The notes beneath the pieces are model-generated. The model saw nothing but the letters and a program-made list of their open reading frames with translations. It was not told where the DNA came from and made no database searches. From contig NZ_CP083376.1 in the NCBI RefSeq assembly GCF_020042665.1, positions 2,268,001 through 2,332,000 on the forward strand: DNA of 64,000 nucleotides, given 5' to 3'. Source of the DNA: Pseudoxanthomonas sp. X-1. GTDB taxonomy: Bacteria > Pseudomonadota > Gammaproteobacteria > Xanthomonadales > Xanthomonadaceae. A program made the translations under genes and the position numbers. Numbering within the stretch: the first letter of the stretch is position 1; each line of letters opens with the position of its first letter. Shown piece after piece: positions 56,133-64,000 of the stretch.

Positions 56133-57729
56133 GGGGGTTGTCCTGACGCGGGTTGATGGAAGGCGTCCTGGGCACCGACCAGCCGCCGAGCAGGCGGTCG
56201 ATCGCGGCGTTGACGTACAGACCGTTGGAGAGATGGACGCGAAGTCCGGCGGCCGCGGGGTGCGAGGCCCAGCGCGGGAACAGCGCCTGCGCCACCGCCA
56301 CCAGGCCGAAACTCGGCACCGCCAGCGCCATGAGCGTCCACTCCAGCCGTCCGGGCGCCGGCGTCGGCGGCAGCACGCCGGCGGTCAGCCATTCGGCCGC
56401 GGTCTGCAGCGCGAAGTAGCCGATCGCCGCGGCGCAGGCGTAGCTGACCGTCCTGCGCGTGAGCGGGCGGGGCGCCGCATCGGCCAGCCCCTGGGCCAGC
56501 AGATAGGCGACGCCGAAGATCAGGATCGCGCCCAGCGCCAGCGCCTGCGGCGACTTGTGCCCGAAGCCGAACGCCAACCCGAAGGCGGCGCCGGTCCCGG
56601 CATAGATCGCCAGGGCGATCAGAAAGGCGCGGCCGACCGCCGCCCCGCCGGGAACGGCGACCGGCCCGGGCCGGCGGATGGCCGCCACCTGCTCGACGGC
56701 GCCGCCGGAGGCGAGGAACGCGTGCGCCTTGTAGAGCGAGTGCGCGACGATGTGCAGCAGCGCCAGCGGGAACAGGGCAAGGCCGCACTGGAGGATCATG
56801 AAGCCCATCTGCGCCACCGTGGACCAGGCCAGCGAGGTCTTGACCGCCGGCTGGGTCAACATCACCAGCGCGCCGAACAGGGCGGTGAATCCGCCCAGCA
56901 TCGCCAGCACGGCCAGCACCCCAGGGGCGGCCAGCATCAGGTCGGCGAAGCGGATCAGCAGGAAACCGCCGCCATTGATCACCCCGGCATGCAGCAGCGC
57001 CGAGACCGGCGTGGGCGCCTCCATCACCTCAGTCAGCCAGCCCTGGGTCGGGAACTGCGCCGACTTCAGCACCGCGGCCAGCGCGAGCAGGGCCGCCGCC
57101 GCGACCAGCAGCCAGGAGCGCTCGCCCGCTCGGACCATCGCGTTGATCGTGGCGATGTCGGTCGTGCCCAGGCGCATCCAGACCAGCACGGCCGCGCCGC
57201 CCAACGCGAGCGTGCCGATCGTCGAGAACAACCGCTTCTTGCGTGCGGCGCGTTGCGCGGCCACGCGCTCGGGATAGAACAGCAGCAGGCGATGCAGCGC
57301 GACGCTGGTCGCGACCCAGGCGAGCACCAACTGGAGCAGATTGCCTGACTGCACCAGCAGCAGCACCGCCGCAAGCGCCGTGCAGAGCCCGCCGGTGAAG
57401 CGGCCCTGCCGCGCCTCGCCGTCCAGCGCGGTGCGCGTGTAGCGCAGCACGATCCAGCCGACGAAGGCCACCAGCAGCAGCATCGTCGCGCTCACCGCGT
57501 CCAGCCGTACCGACAGGCCCAGGCCGCCCCATCCGATCAGCACGCTGGTGCCCGCGCCCCGGGAGATCAGCAGCGCGAGCGAGGCCGTTGCGACGACCAG
57601 CGCCCCGAAGGCGGCCCCTTCGGCGAACACCGGCAGCACGGGAGGGCGCCGGCCGCGGCGCGCGGCGCCGAGCAGGGCCGCGGCAAGCAGGAGAAGGGGG
57701 GCGGACAGCGGCAGCAGATAGAGCGGCAA
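56092..57729 (-). CDS. dabB: DAB inorganic carbon pump membrane subunit DabB (NuoL-like)
   Basis: DabB is the cation-coupled membrane partner of DabA, related to NuoL/MrpA. The 545-residue protein has about 12-14 membrane helices and the proton-channel motifs of the family: [61 protein letters not shown] (about residues 216-260), [42 protein letters not shown] (about 300-342). The conserved Lys and His of the antiporter half-channels are present. The C-terminus overlaps dabA. It diverges from the LysR gene; a nearby inverted repeat is the likely control site. Confidence 0.95.
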   Translation of the reverse strand: MPLYLLPLSAPLLLLAAALLGAARRGRRPPVLPVFAEGAAFGALVVATASLALLISRGAGTSVLIGWGGLGLSVRLDAVSATMLLLVAFVGWIVLRYTRTALDGEARQGRFTGGLCTALAAVLLLVQSGNLLQLVLAWVATSVALHRLLLFYPERVAAQRAARKKRLFSTIGTLALGGAAVLVWMRLGTTDIATINAMVRAGERSWLLVAAAALLALAAVLKSAQFPTQGWLTEVMEAPTPVSALLHAGVINGGGFLLIRFADLMLAAPGVLAVLAMLGGFTALFGALVMLTQPAVKTSLAWSTVAQMGFMILQCGLALFPLALLHIVAHSLYKAHAFLASGGAVEQVAAIRRPGPVAVPGGAAVGRAFLIALAIYAGTGAAFGLAFGFGHKSPQALALGAILIFGVAYLLAQGLADAAPRPLTRRTVSYACAAAIGYFALQTAAEWLTAGVLPPTPAPGRLEWTLMALAVPSFGLVAVAQALFPRWASHPAAAGLRVHLSNGLYVNAAIDRLLGGWSVPRTPSINPRQDNPHADDQPTIATAVP

Positions 57730-57817
57730 GGTGGTCCCCTGGATCGAGCGCGGCGGCGAGCGGAAGCCACCTTAGGGAGCGACGGGACCGAATAAAAATT
57801 CATTGTCTTGGCAACAA

Positions 57818-57836
57818 CGTTCGTTAATATCGAACG
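57818..57836. promoter_or_regulatory. LysR-type operator in the dabB-lysR divergent region
   Basis: A perfect inverted repeat CGTTCG-N7-CGAACG (centre TTAATAT) ends two bases before the LysR ATG and 89 bases before the dabB start. It contains a TTC-N11-GAA arrangement that fits the T-N11-A rule of LysR-family sites. It replaces any visible ribosome-binding site of the LysR gene, so the regulator could repress its own expression. Confidence 0.6.
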
Positions 57837-57838
57837 AT

Positions 57839-58729
57839 ATGGCCGCCTTGAACTACAACCACCTGCGCTACTTCTGGGCCGTTGCGCACGATGGCAACCT
57901 CACCCGGACCGCGGAACGGCTACACCTCACCCAGTCGGCCCTGTCGGTGCAGATCCGCAAGCTCGAGGAGCGTCTGGGACATGCGTTGTTCGAGCGGCGA
58001 GGGCGGCAGCTGCACCTGACCGAGGCCGGGCAGATCGTCCTCGACCACGCCGATGCGATCTTCGCCACCGGTGATGAACTGCTGGGCACGCTGCGGCAGA
58101 CCGGTGCGGCCCGGCAGGCGCTGCGCGTGGGCTCGCTGGCCACGCTGTCGCGCAACTTCCAGATGGAGTTCCTGCGCCCGGTGCTGGGCCGCACCGACAT
58201 CGACCTGATTCTTCGCTCGGGCAGCGCGGGCGAACTGCTGCGGGCGCTGGAGGTGCTCAACCTGGACGTCGTGCTGCTCAACCAGGCGCCGCCCGGCGAC
58301 GCGCTGACCCCGTTCGTCACCCATCGGCTCGCGCAGCGCCCGGTCAGCCTGGTCGGCACGCCGGACCGGCTGGGCCATGCCGCGCGTCTCGCCGACCGCC
58401 TGCGCCGCCACCCGATCATCCTGCCGACGCTGGACAGCAGCGTGCGCACCGGCTTCGACGCCCTGGCCGATCGCCTCGGCGTGCGGCCGCAGATCGTGGC
58501 CGAAGTGGAGGACATGGCGATGATGCGCCTGCTCGCGCGCGAGGACATCGGCCTGGCCGTGCTCCCCCCGATCGTGGTCAAGGACGAGATCGCCACCGGC
58601 GTGCTGGTGGAAGGCGATCAGCTCCCCGACATCGTGGAGACCTTCCACGCCGTCACCATGTCGCGGCGCTTCCCCAATCCGCTGGTGCGGCTGTTGCTCC
58701 AGCCCTCTGCCGCAGCCACGGAGCCGTAG
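57839..58729 (+). CDS. LysR-family regulator divergent from dabBA
   Basis: This 296-residue LysR-type protein has the N-terminal winged helix (LNYNHLRYFWAVAHDGNLTRTAERLHLTQSALSVQIRKLEERLGHALFERRGRQLHLTEAGQIVLDHA, residues 4-70) and a periplasmic-binding-protein-fold effector domain. The start at 57839 is the first in frame after the operator-like repeat. Resemblance of LRYFWAVAHDGNLTRTAERLHLTQSALS to NhaR/CbbR-like proteins is noted, but the effector is unknown. Its position makes it the probable regulator of the carbon pump operon, responding to CO2, bicarbonate or a metabolite. Confidence 0.93.
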   Translation: MAALNYNHLRYFWAVAHDGNLTRTAERLHLTQSALSVQIRKLEERLGHALFERRGRQLHLTEAGQIVLDHADAIFATGDELLGTLRQTGAARQALRVGSLATLSRNFQMEFLRPVLGRTDIDLILRSGSAGELLRALEVLNLDVVLLNQAPPGDALTPFVTHRLAQRPVSLVGTPDRLGHAARLADRLRRHPIILPTLDSSVRTGFDALADRLGVRPQIVAEVEDMAMMRLLAREDIGLAVLPPIVVKDEIATGVLVEGDQLPDIVETFHAVTMSRRFPNPLVRLLLQPSAAATEP

Positions 58730-58870
58730 CGCCGCTTCGTGACGCCGGCAGCGCGGCGGCGGACATCGCGACCGTTCGCCCCGCCGCGGTCGGTCGCCAG
58801 CGCCGGGCCTGATGCCTTTGCTGCGGTCGGCGGGACGCGCTCGCCGGCGCGAGCGACACCATCGGCGCGG

Positions 58871-59761
58871 CTACGACGCGTAACGCGCCCGGTCGAGATC
58901 GGCGATCAGCGTCGGCCCCTTCGGACGCCAGTCCAGCCGCGTCTGCGTGAGGGTGCTGGAGGCCGGCATGTCCATGCCGGCGAAATGGATCAGCCATCCG
59001 AAGTAGGCCGGCGCTTCTTCCTGCGCGATCGACCTCACCGGCAGTTTCAGCCCGCGGCCGAGGGCTTCGGCGATCTCGCGGCTGCTGACGCCTTCCTCGC
59101 CGACCGCGTGATAGCGCGCGCCGCGCGCGGCCGCCTCCACGGCCAGCCGATACAGGCGCACGGCATCGTAGAGGTGCCCGGCCGCCCACCGGTTGCGGCC
59201 ATCGCCGACATAGGCCACGAAGCCCTTCTCGCGGGCAACGGCGATGAGCGGTGAGATCAGGCCCTGCTTGAGCGGCGTGTGGACCTGCGGCAGCCGCACC
59301 ACCGAGACGTTCACCCCCGCCTCCAGCAGGGCGTGGCCGGCCAGTTCGGACGCGATGCGCGGATTGGGATGATCGGCATTGAAGACCTCCTCGCTCGCCG
59401 GTTCACCGGGCCGGGCGATGCCGATGCCTGTCCCCGAGGTGATGACCAGGGGCCGGTCGGAACCCGCAAGCGCCGCGCCCAGCGCCGCGATGACGCGCCC
59501 GTCCTTCTCGCAGTTCTCGACGAAGCGGGAGAAATCGTGGTCGAAGGCGGTGTGGATCACGGCGTCGGCCTGGGCGGCACCGGCACGCAGGCCGTCCGGG
59601 TCCTCGAGCGTGCCGCGATGAACGTCGGCGCCCGCGTCGAGGAGCGCCTGCGCGCCCGCGTCGGAGCGGCTGACGCCGATGACCTGGTGGCCCGCGCCGA
59701 CGAGTTCGGGAACGAGGGCCGAACCGATGAAGCCCGTCGCGCCGGTCAGGAAGATGCGCAT
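58871..59761 (-). CDS. NAD-dependent epimerase/dehydratase family (extended SDR) protein
   Basis: A 296-residue extended short-chain dehydrogenase: MRIFLTGATGFIGSALVPELVGAGHQVIGVSRS carries the GxxGxxG dinucleotide motif (about 7-13), and DAVIHTAFDHDFSRFVENCEKDGRVIAAL and WAAGHLYDAVRLYRLAVE follow. The usual YxxxK pair is not obvious: the expected position reads NPRIASELAGHALLEAG, so the catalytic Tyr may be missing, as in NmrA-like or atypical SDRs. It is divergent from an MmyB-like regulator, a frequent pairing of SDR genes with their repressor. Substrate unknown. Confidence 0.88.
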   Translation of the reverse strand: MRIFLTGATGFIGSALVPELVGAGHQVIGVSRSDAGAQALLDAGADVHRGTLEDPDGLRAGAAQADAVIHTAFDHDFSRFVENCEKDGRVIAALGAALAGSDRPLVITSGTGIGIARPGEPASEEVFNADHPNPRIASELAGHALLEAGVNVSVVRLPQVHTPLKQGLISPLIAVAREKGFVAYVGDGRNRWAAGHLYDAVRLYRLAVEAAARGARYHAVGEEGVSSREIAEALGRGLKLPVRSIAQEEAPAYFGWLIHFAGMDMPASSTLTQTRLDWRPKGPTLIADLDRARYAS

Positions 59762-59820
59762 GATGAAAGGTCCGTAGGAAGCGGTCCCGGCACTATCTGC
59801 GCATTCGCCATACCGTTAAA

Positions 59821-59850
59821 TTAGTGAGCTCATCCTAGTAAAGCCACTAA
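59821..59850. promoter_or_regulatory. Inverted repeat in the SDR/MmyB-type divergent region
   Basis: TTAGTG (59821-59826) and CACTAA (59845-59850) are perfect inverted copies 18 bases apart, between the two divergent starts and 11 bases from the regulator ATG. This is a likely operator of the adjacent regulator. Confidence 0.5.
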
Positions 59851-59860
59851 CAGGCTCACC

Positions 59861-60691
59861 ATGTCCCTCACCGCGGCCAAGTCGCTCGGCGAGTTCCTAA
59901 GAAGCCGCCGCACACGCCTGGATCCGGCCAGCTTCGGGTTCACCGGTCGCAGGCGGACACCCGGGCTGCGCCGGGAAGAGGTGGCGCAGCGCGCCCACAT
60001 CAGCCCGACCTGGTACACCTGGCTCGAGCAGGGCCGCGGCGGCGCGCCCTCGGCCGAGGTCCTGGACCGCGTGGCCGGCGCGCTGATGCTCACCGAGGCC
60101 GAGCGCGAACATCTGTTCATGCTCGGACTGGGGCGGCCGCCCGAGGTCCGCTACAAGGCGGTGGACAGCGTCAGCCCCCGGCTGCAACGGCTGCTCGACC
60201 TGCTCGATGCGAGCCCGGCGATCATCCGCACGGCCACCTGGGAAATCGTGGCCTGGAACCGGGCCGCGGCGGTCGTGCTGACCGACTACGGCGCACTGCC
60301 GGTGGGCCAGCGCAACATCCTCTACTTCCTGTTCCGCGATCCGGCCGCGCGCGCCAAGCAGCACGACTGGGACAGCGTGGCCCGCTTCGTGGTGGGCGGC
60401 TTCCGCGCCGACGTGGCGCGTGCCGGCCTGGCCTCCGAAGTCGGCGAGCTGGTGGACGAACTCAGCCGCCTCAGCCCGGAGTTCGAAGCGCTGTGGCGCG
60501 ACAACGAGGTGCTCGACGCCGGCGGCGGCGAACACCTCAAGCGCCTGCTGCACCCAAAGCTGGGCCCCATCGAACTGGAGTACTCGGCGTTCGCGGTCGA
60601 TGGCCGGCCGGACCTGAGCATGATCGTCTACAACCCGACCGATCCCGGAGTCGCGCAGCGCATCAGGACGCTGGCCACCGCGTCCGGCTGA
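59861..60691 (+). CDS. MmyB-type helix-turn-helix transcriptional regulator
   Basis: This 276-residue protein has an N-terminal XRE HTH (SLGEFLRSRRTRLDPASFGFTGRRRTPGLRREEVAQRAHISPTWYTWLEQGRGGAPSAEVLDRVAGALMLTEAEREHLFML, residues 8-88) and the PAS-like MmyB ligand-binding domain (PRLQRLLDLLDASPAIIRTATWEIVAWNRAAAVVLTDY, and LEYSAFAVDGRPDLSMIVYNP). The RRRTPGLRREEVA phrase is diagnostic. Such regulators usually control a divergent oxidoreductase gene, here the SDR. Ribosome-binding site not prominent. Confidence 0.93.
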   Translation: MSLTAAKSLGEFLRSRRTRLDPASFGFTGRRRTPGLRREEVAQRAHISPTWYTWLEQGRGGAPSAEVLDRVAGALMLTEAEREHLFMLGLGRPPEVRYKAVDSVSPRLQRLLDLLDASPAIIRTATWEIVAWNRAAAVVLTDYGALPVGQRNILYFLFRDPAARAKQHDWDSVARFVVGGFRADVARAGLASEVGELVDELSRLSPEFEALWRDNEVLDAGGGEHLKRLLHPKLGPIELEYSAFAVDGRPDLSMIVYNPTDPGVAQRIRTLATASG

Positions 60692-60816
60692 CGCCGACCG
60701 AGGACCAGATCAGTCCGGCTGTCCCGTTGTCCGGAAGCTGCGCGACGGTTCCCTGCACGCTTTCCAGACACGGCCGATTCCTAGGATGGAGCCCCCCACA
60801 CCTTTGGATCACCGCC

Positions 60817-61635
60817 ATGGCCGAACCGGTCGCGGAGCTGGACAACGTCCGCGAGGAAGAGCTCGAGGAACGCGCGCCGTCCAAGGCGGCCGCGGTGCAC
60901 GAGCGCATCAGCCGGCAGGGCGAGAAGGAACTGGCGCGCGAGTTCTTCGCGCTGTTCTGGTCGGCCATCGCCGCGGGCATGACGATGAGCATGTCCTTCC
61001 TTGGCCGGGCGCTGCTGCAGGCCTATCTGCCGGACGCGCCGGCCGCGTTCCTGATCGAGGCCGCCGGCTATGCGCTGGGCTTCGTGTTCGTCATCAGCGC
61101 CGGGCAGCAGCTGTTCACCGAGAACACCATCACCCCGGTCCTGCCGGTGATGCGCAACTTCAGCCTGTACAGCCTGGGCCGGCTGCTGCGGCTGTGGGGC
61201 ATCGTGCTGCTGGGCAATCTGGTGGGCGGCTTCATCGCCGCGGCCGTATTCGCCTGGCTGCCGATGTTCACGCCCGAGGTGGACAAGGCGCTGCTGGAGA
61301 TCGGCCTGCACCTGGGCCAGGTGCCGCTGTCCACCACCTTCGGCACCGCGGTGCTGGCCGGCTGGCTGATCGCCACGCTGGTGTGGATGCTGCATGCGAT
61401 CGAGCAGAACAAGCTGGCGATGATCGTGATCGTGACCTGGCTGATGGGCGTGGCCGGCGTGGCCCACGTCGTGGTGGGCACCATCGAGGTGATGTACGTG
61501 ATCCTGCTCGGTCAGGCGCAGGTCTGGCCTTCGCTCGTCGGCGTGGTGCTGCCGGCCCTGATCGGCAACGTGCTCGGCGGCACCTTCATCTTCGCGCTGA
61601 TGAGCCACGCGCAGGTCAAGGCGGACGTGGAGTAG
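60817..61635 (+). CDS. Formate/nitrite transporter family channel, YfdC-like
   Basis: This 272-residue protein matches E. coli YfdC in its cytosolic acidic N-terminus (VREEELEERAPSKAAAVHERISRQGEKELAREFFALFWSAIAAG) and six membrane helices of the FNT aquaporin-like fold. AGQQLFTENTITPVLPVMRNFS (about residues 103-124) and LGNLVGGFIAAAVFAWL (about 138-154) are FNT motifs, and it ends LGGTFIFALMSHAQVK, nearly identical to YfdC. The ion carried by this subgroup is not established. Start at 60817 by family length. Confidence 0.92.
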   Translation: MAEPVAELDNVREEELEERAPSKAAAVHERISRQGEKELAREFFALFWSAIAAGMTMSMSFLGRALLQAYLPDAPAAFLIEAAGYALGFVFVISAGQQLFTENTITPVLPVMRNFSLYSLGRLLRLWGIVLLGNLVGGFIAAAVFAWLPMFTPEVDKALLEIGLHLGQVPLSTTFGTAVLAGWLIATLVWMLHAIEQNKLAMIVIVTWLMGVAGVAHVVVGTIEVMYVILLGQAQVWPSLVGVVLPALIGNVLGGTFIFALMSHAQVKADVE

Positions 61636-61732
61636 CAAGCCGCCTGGCGGGTGCGGGGCGCGACCGGGCTGCGTCACACACCACGCGATGCGAGCGGCGG
61701 GCGGGCCATCACGGCGCGCCCACCTCGAGGAC

Positions 61733-62347
<615 letters not shown>

Positions 62348-62678
62348 GGTGCCTCCGTTGGGTGGATGGTCGGGAAGGCAGGCCGGATCGAGCGGACCGG
62401 CCGAGGCCACGTTGCCGCGCATTGGCCAGGCCAAAGGCGGATGCCCGGCATGCCGGGGTCAACGAGGTGGAGGACATGAGCTGCTCGATCATGACGCTGC
62501 GCTATGGGGCCGCGCGTGGGCGGCGTTCGCGTTGCGTCTGCGGCGGGCCGTTGCCCGGGACCGCACGTCAGCGTGTGGGTACAGGCCCGATTGTCGCCGC
62601 TTCCCGGTAGGCTGGCGTGAACGCTGCAAAGGCCGCGCGTAGAATCGCGCGCTGGTTCCCTCAGGAGGCTGCGTTGCC
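62348..62678. other. Intergenic region between sod and tadA
   Basis: No gene recognised. TAGAAT (62640-62645) may be a -10 box of tadA, and AGGAGG (62661-62666) is its ribosome-binding site, 12 bases before the ATG at 62679. Short open frames in this stretch overlap in several frames and lack start signals. Confidence 0.45.
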
Positions 62679-63188
62679 ATGGATCCCGCCGCCGAGGCCG
62701 TCGCCCGCGCGCCCGACGCCCAGGACGAAGCCTGGATGCGTCAGGCCTTCGCCGTGGCCGATCGCGCCCAGCACGAGCTGGACGAGATCCCGGTCGGCGC
62801 GCTGCTGGTCGACGCGCAGGGCCATTGCATCGGCCAGGGCGGCAACCGCAACCGCTGCGATCACGACCCGACCGCGCATGCCGAGATCGTCGCCATGCGC
62901 CAGGGCGGGGCGCATCTGCGCAACCATCGGCTGGTGGGCTGCACGCTCTACGTCACGCTCGAACCCTGCGCGATGTGCGCCATGGCCATGGTCCACGCCC
63001 GTCTGGCGCGCGTGGTCTATGCGGCGTCCGACCCCAAGACCGGCGCGGCCGGCAGCGTGTTCGATCTGCTCGCCGACCCGCGCCACAACCACCGCGTGCA
63101 GGTCACCGGCGGCGTGCTGGGAGAGGAGGCCGGTCGGCGACTGACCAACTACTTCCGCGCCAAGCGCGGCCGTCCGCTGCTGGAGTGA
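62679..63188 (+). CDS. tadA: tRNA-specific adenosine deaminase TadA
   Basis: TadA converts A34 to inosine in tRNA-Arg(ACG). The 169-residue protein shows the cytidine-deaminase zinc site: H and catalytic Glu in [10 protein letters not shown] (about 67-72) and the two Cys in [37 protein letters not shown] (about 101-104). [13 protein letters not shown] is the typical start of the domain. The first 15 residues are a non-conserved extension. ATG at 62679 with AGGAGG upstream. Confidence 0.96.
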   Translation: MDPAAEAVARAPDAQDEAWMRQAFAVADRAQHELDEIPVGALLVDAQGHCIGQGGNRNRCDHDPTAHAEIVAMRQGGAHLRNHRLVGCTLYVTLEPCAMCAMAMVHARLARVVYAASDPKTGAAGSVFDLLADPRHNHRVQVTGGVLGEEAGRRLTNYFRAKRGRPLLE

Positions 63189-63392
63189 GGTTGCCGGCCG
63201 CCGTGATGAGGGCAGCGCGCGGGGCGCCATGTTCGTCACGGCTGCAGGAGGACAGGTTCCGCCTGCGCGACGCCGTGAGGTAAGCCGATCCGTGACATCG
63301 CACGACCGCGCCGATACGCCGGAACGCGGTCGGCGACGGCCGCGCCGGAGCGCTGCGTTATGATGAACGACTGTTCCGCTCTGCCGCTCGCC

Positions 63393-63962
63393 ATGACCAA
63401 AAGCCTCAACGCCAGCCATTTGATCTGGATCGACCTGGAAATGACGGGTCTGGACACCGACCGCGATTCGATCCTGGAAATCGCCACGGTCGTGACCGAT
63501 TCCCAGCTCAATGTGCTGGCCGAAGGCCCCGAGTTCGCCATCGGCCATCCGCTCGACGCGCTGCAGCGCATGGACGAATGGAACCGCAACCAGCACCGGC
63601 GCTCCGGGCTGTGGGACCGCGTGGTGGCCAGCACCGTGACCCTGGGGCAGGCCGAAGCGGCGACGGTGGAGTTCCTGGCGCAGTGGGTGCCGGCCAACGC
63701 CTCGCCGATGTGCGGCAACTCGATCTGCCAGGACCGCCGCTTCCTGCACCGGCTGATGCCGCGCCTGGAGCGCTATTTCCATTACCGCAACCTGGACGTG
63801 AGCACGCTCAAGGAACTGGCGCGACGCTGGGCGCCGCAGGTGCTGGAGGGCGTCAAGAAGCAGTCCTCGCACACCGCGCTCAGCGACGTGCACGACTCGA
63901 TCGCCGAACTGCGCCATTACCGCCGCTACCTGGCGCAGCTGGCGCTGCCGCAGCAGGGCTGA
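63393..63962 (+). CDS. orn: Oligoribonuclease
   Basis: Orn degrades 2-5 nt RNA fragments, and pGpG from c-di-GMP breakdown, to mononucleotides. The 189-residue DEDDh exonuclease has D and E in [27 protein letters not shown] (residues 10-36), [41 protein letters not shown] (Asp about 118) and [21 protein letters not shown] (His and Asp about 164-169). I chose the ATG at 63393 ([17 protein letters not shown]) rather than 63360, which adds 11 residues. A TATGAT near 63359-63364 may be its -10 box. It is the last gene in the window. Confidence 0.96.
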   Translation: MTKSLNASHLIWIDLEMTGLDTDRDSILEIATVVTDSQLNVLAEGPEFAIGHPLDALQRMDEWNRNQHRRSGLWDRVVASTVTLGQAEAATVEFLAQWVPANASPMCGNSICQDRRFLHRLMPRLERYFHYRNLDVSTLKELARRWAPQVLEGVKKQSSHTALSDVHDSIAELRHYRRYLAQLALPQQG

Positions 63963-64000
63963 GCACGCTGCGATCTCGCGGCGAACTTGGCTCGGTGGAA

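Overview
The window is high-GC chromosomal DNA with bacterial operon structure. Gene content and order (rpsF-rpsR-rplI-dnaB; smpB/ratA/ratB/bamE/fur; recN-hrcA-grpE-dnaK-dnaJ; carA-carB-greA-recJ; guaB-guaA; tadA; orn), the ANDDNYALAA-type tmRNA tag, and abundant GGGATTC/GGGAATC intergenic repeats and loop-type palindromes all point to a gammaproteobacterium of the Xanthomonadaceae/Lysobacteraceae (Lysobacter, Luteimonas, Pseudoxanthomonas or Xanthomonas relatives). No plasmid, prophage, CRISPR array, rRNA or tRNA gene was recognised. The single stable RNA is tmRNA (ssrA).

Layout. 1-7.7 kb: start of asnS, an A-type Fe-S protein, the S6/S18/L9-dnaB block, a photolyase, an OmpA-like lipoprotein and an MFS exporter. 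7.7-10.3 kb: a two-gene fructokinase/mannose isomerase operon with an operator-like dyad. 10.3-13.5 kb: ssrA, a gene fragment lying against its 3' end, and a cytosolic-looking alpha/beta-hydrolase-subtilisin fusion. 13.5-25 kb: trans-translation, envelope, iron and heat-shock genes (smpB, ratA, ratB, bamE, fur, recN, hrcA, grpE, dnaK, dnaJ), then pdxY and a prephenate dehydrogenase-ACT-GNAT fusion. 26-28 kb: an aminotransferase overlapping dapB. 28.1-30.5 kb (minus strand): an Lgt-like membrane protein, a radical SAM protein with tetraether-synthase-like cysteine layout, and a 63-residue membrane protein, all translationally coupled. 30.8-38.6 kb: carAB-greA, a conserved protein of unknown function and recJ, followed by a decayed second copy of the recJ 3' end. 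38.7-43 kb: DUF1176 protein, GT39-type glycosyltransferase, membrane LytTR regulator, DUF1244 protein. 43-47.2 kb: folD, guaB and guaA separated by paired inverted heptamer repeats.

47.3-63 kb is more accessory: GlxA-type AraC regulator and divergent thioesterase, PAS histidine kinase with a receiver-only partner, a Tat-signal MmgE/PrpD protein, a YjaB-like acetyltransferase, the DabA-DabB inorganic carbon pump with a divergent LysR regulator, a sugar-nucleotide-type reductase divergent from an MmyB-type regulator, a YfdC-like FNT channel and a Mn/Fe superoxide dismutase. The window closes with the housekeeping genes tadA and orn.

The most interesting candidates are: (1) the Lgt-like / Tes-like radical SAM / small membrane protein operon, a plausible uncharacterised membrane-lipid modification system; (2) the lipase-subtilase fusion beside the ssrA integration hotspot; (3) the decayed recJ 3' duplicate; (4) the paired heptamer repeat elements, one of which has become the C-terminal codons of folD; (5) the Tat-exported PrpD-family protein; and (6) the TyrA-ACT-GNAT fusion. 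All calls rest on reading the sequence by eye; no database search or folding computation was run.
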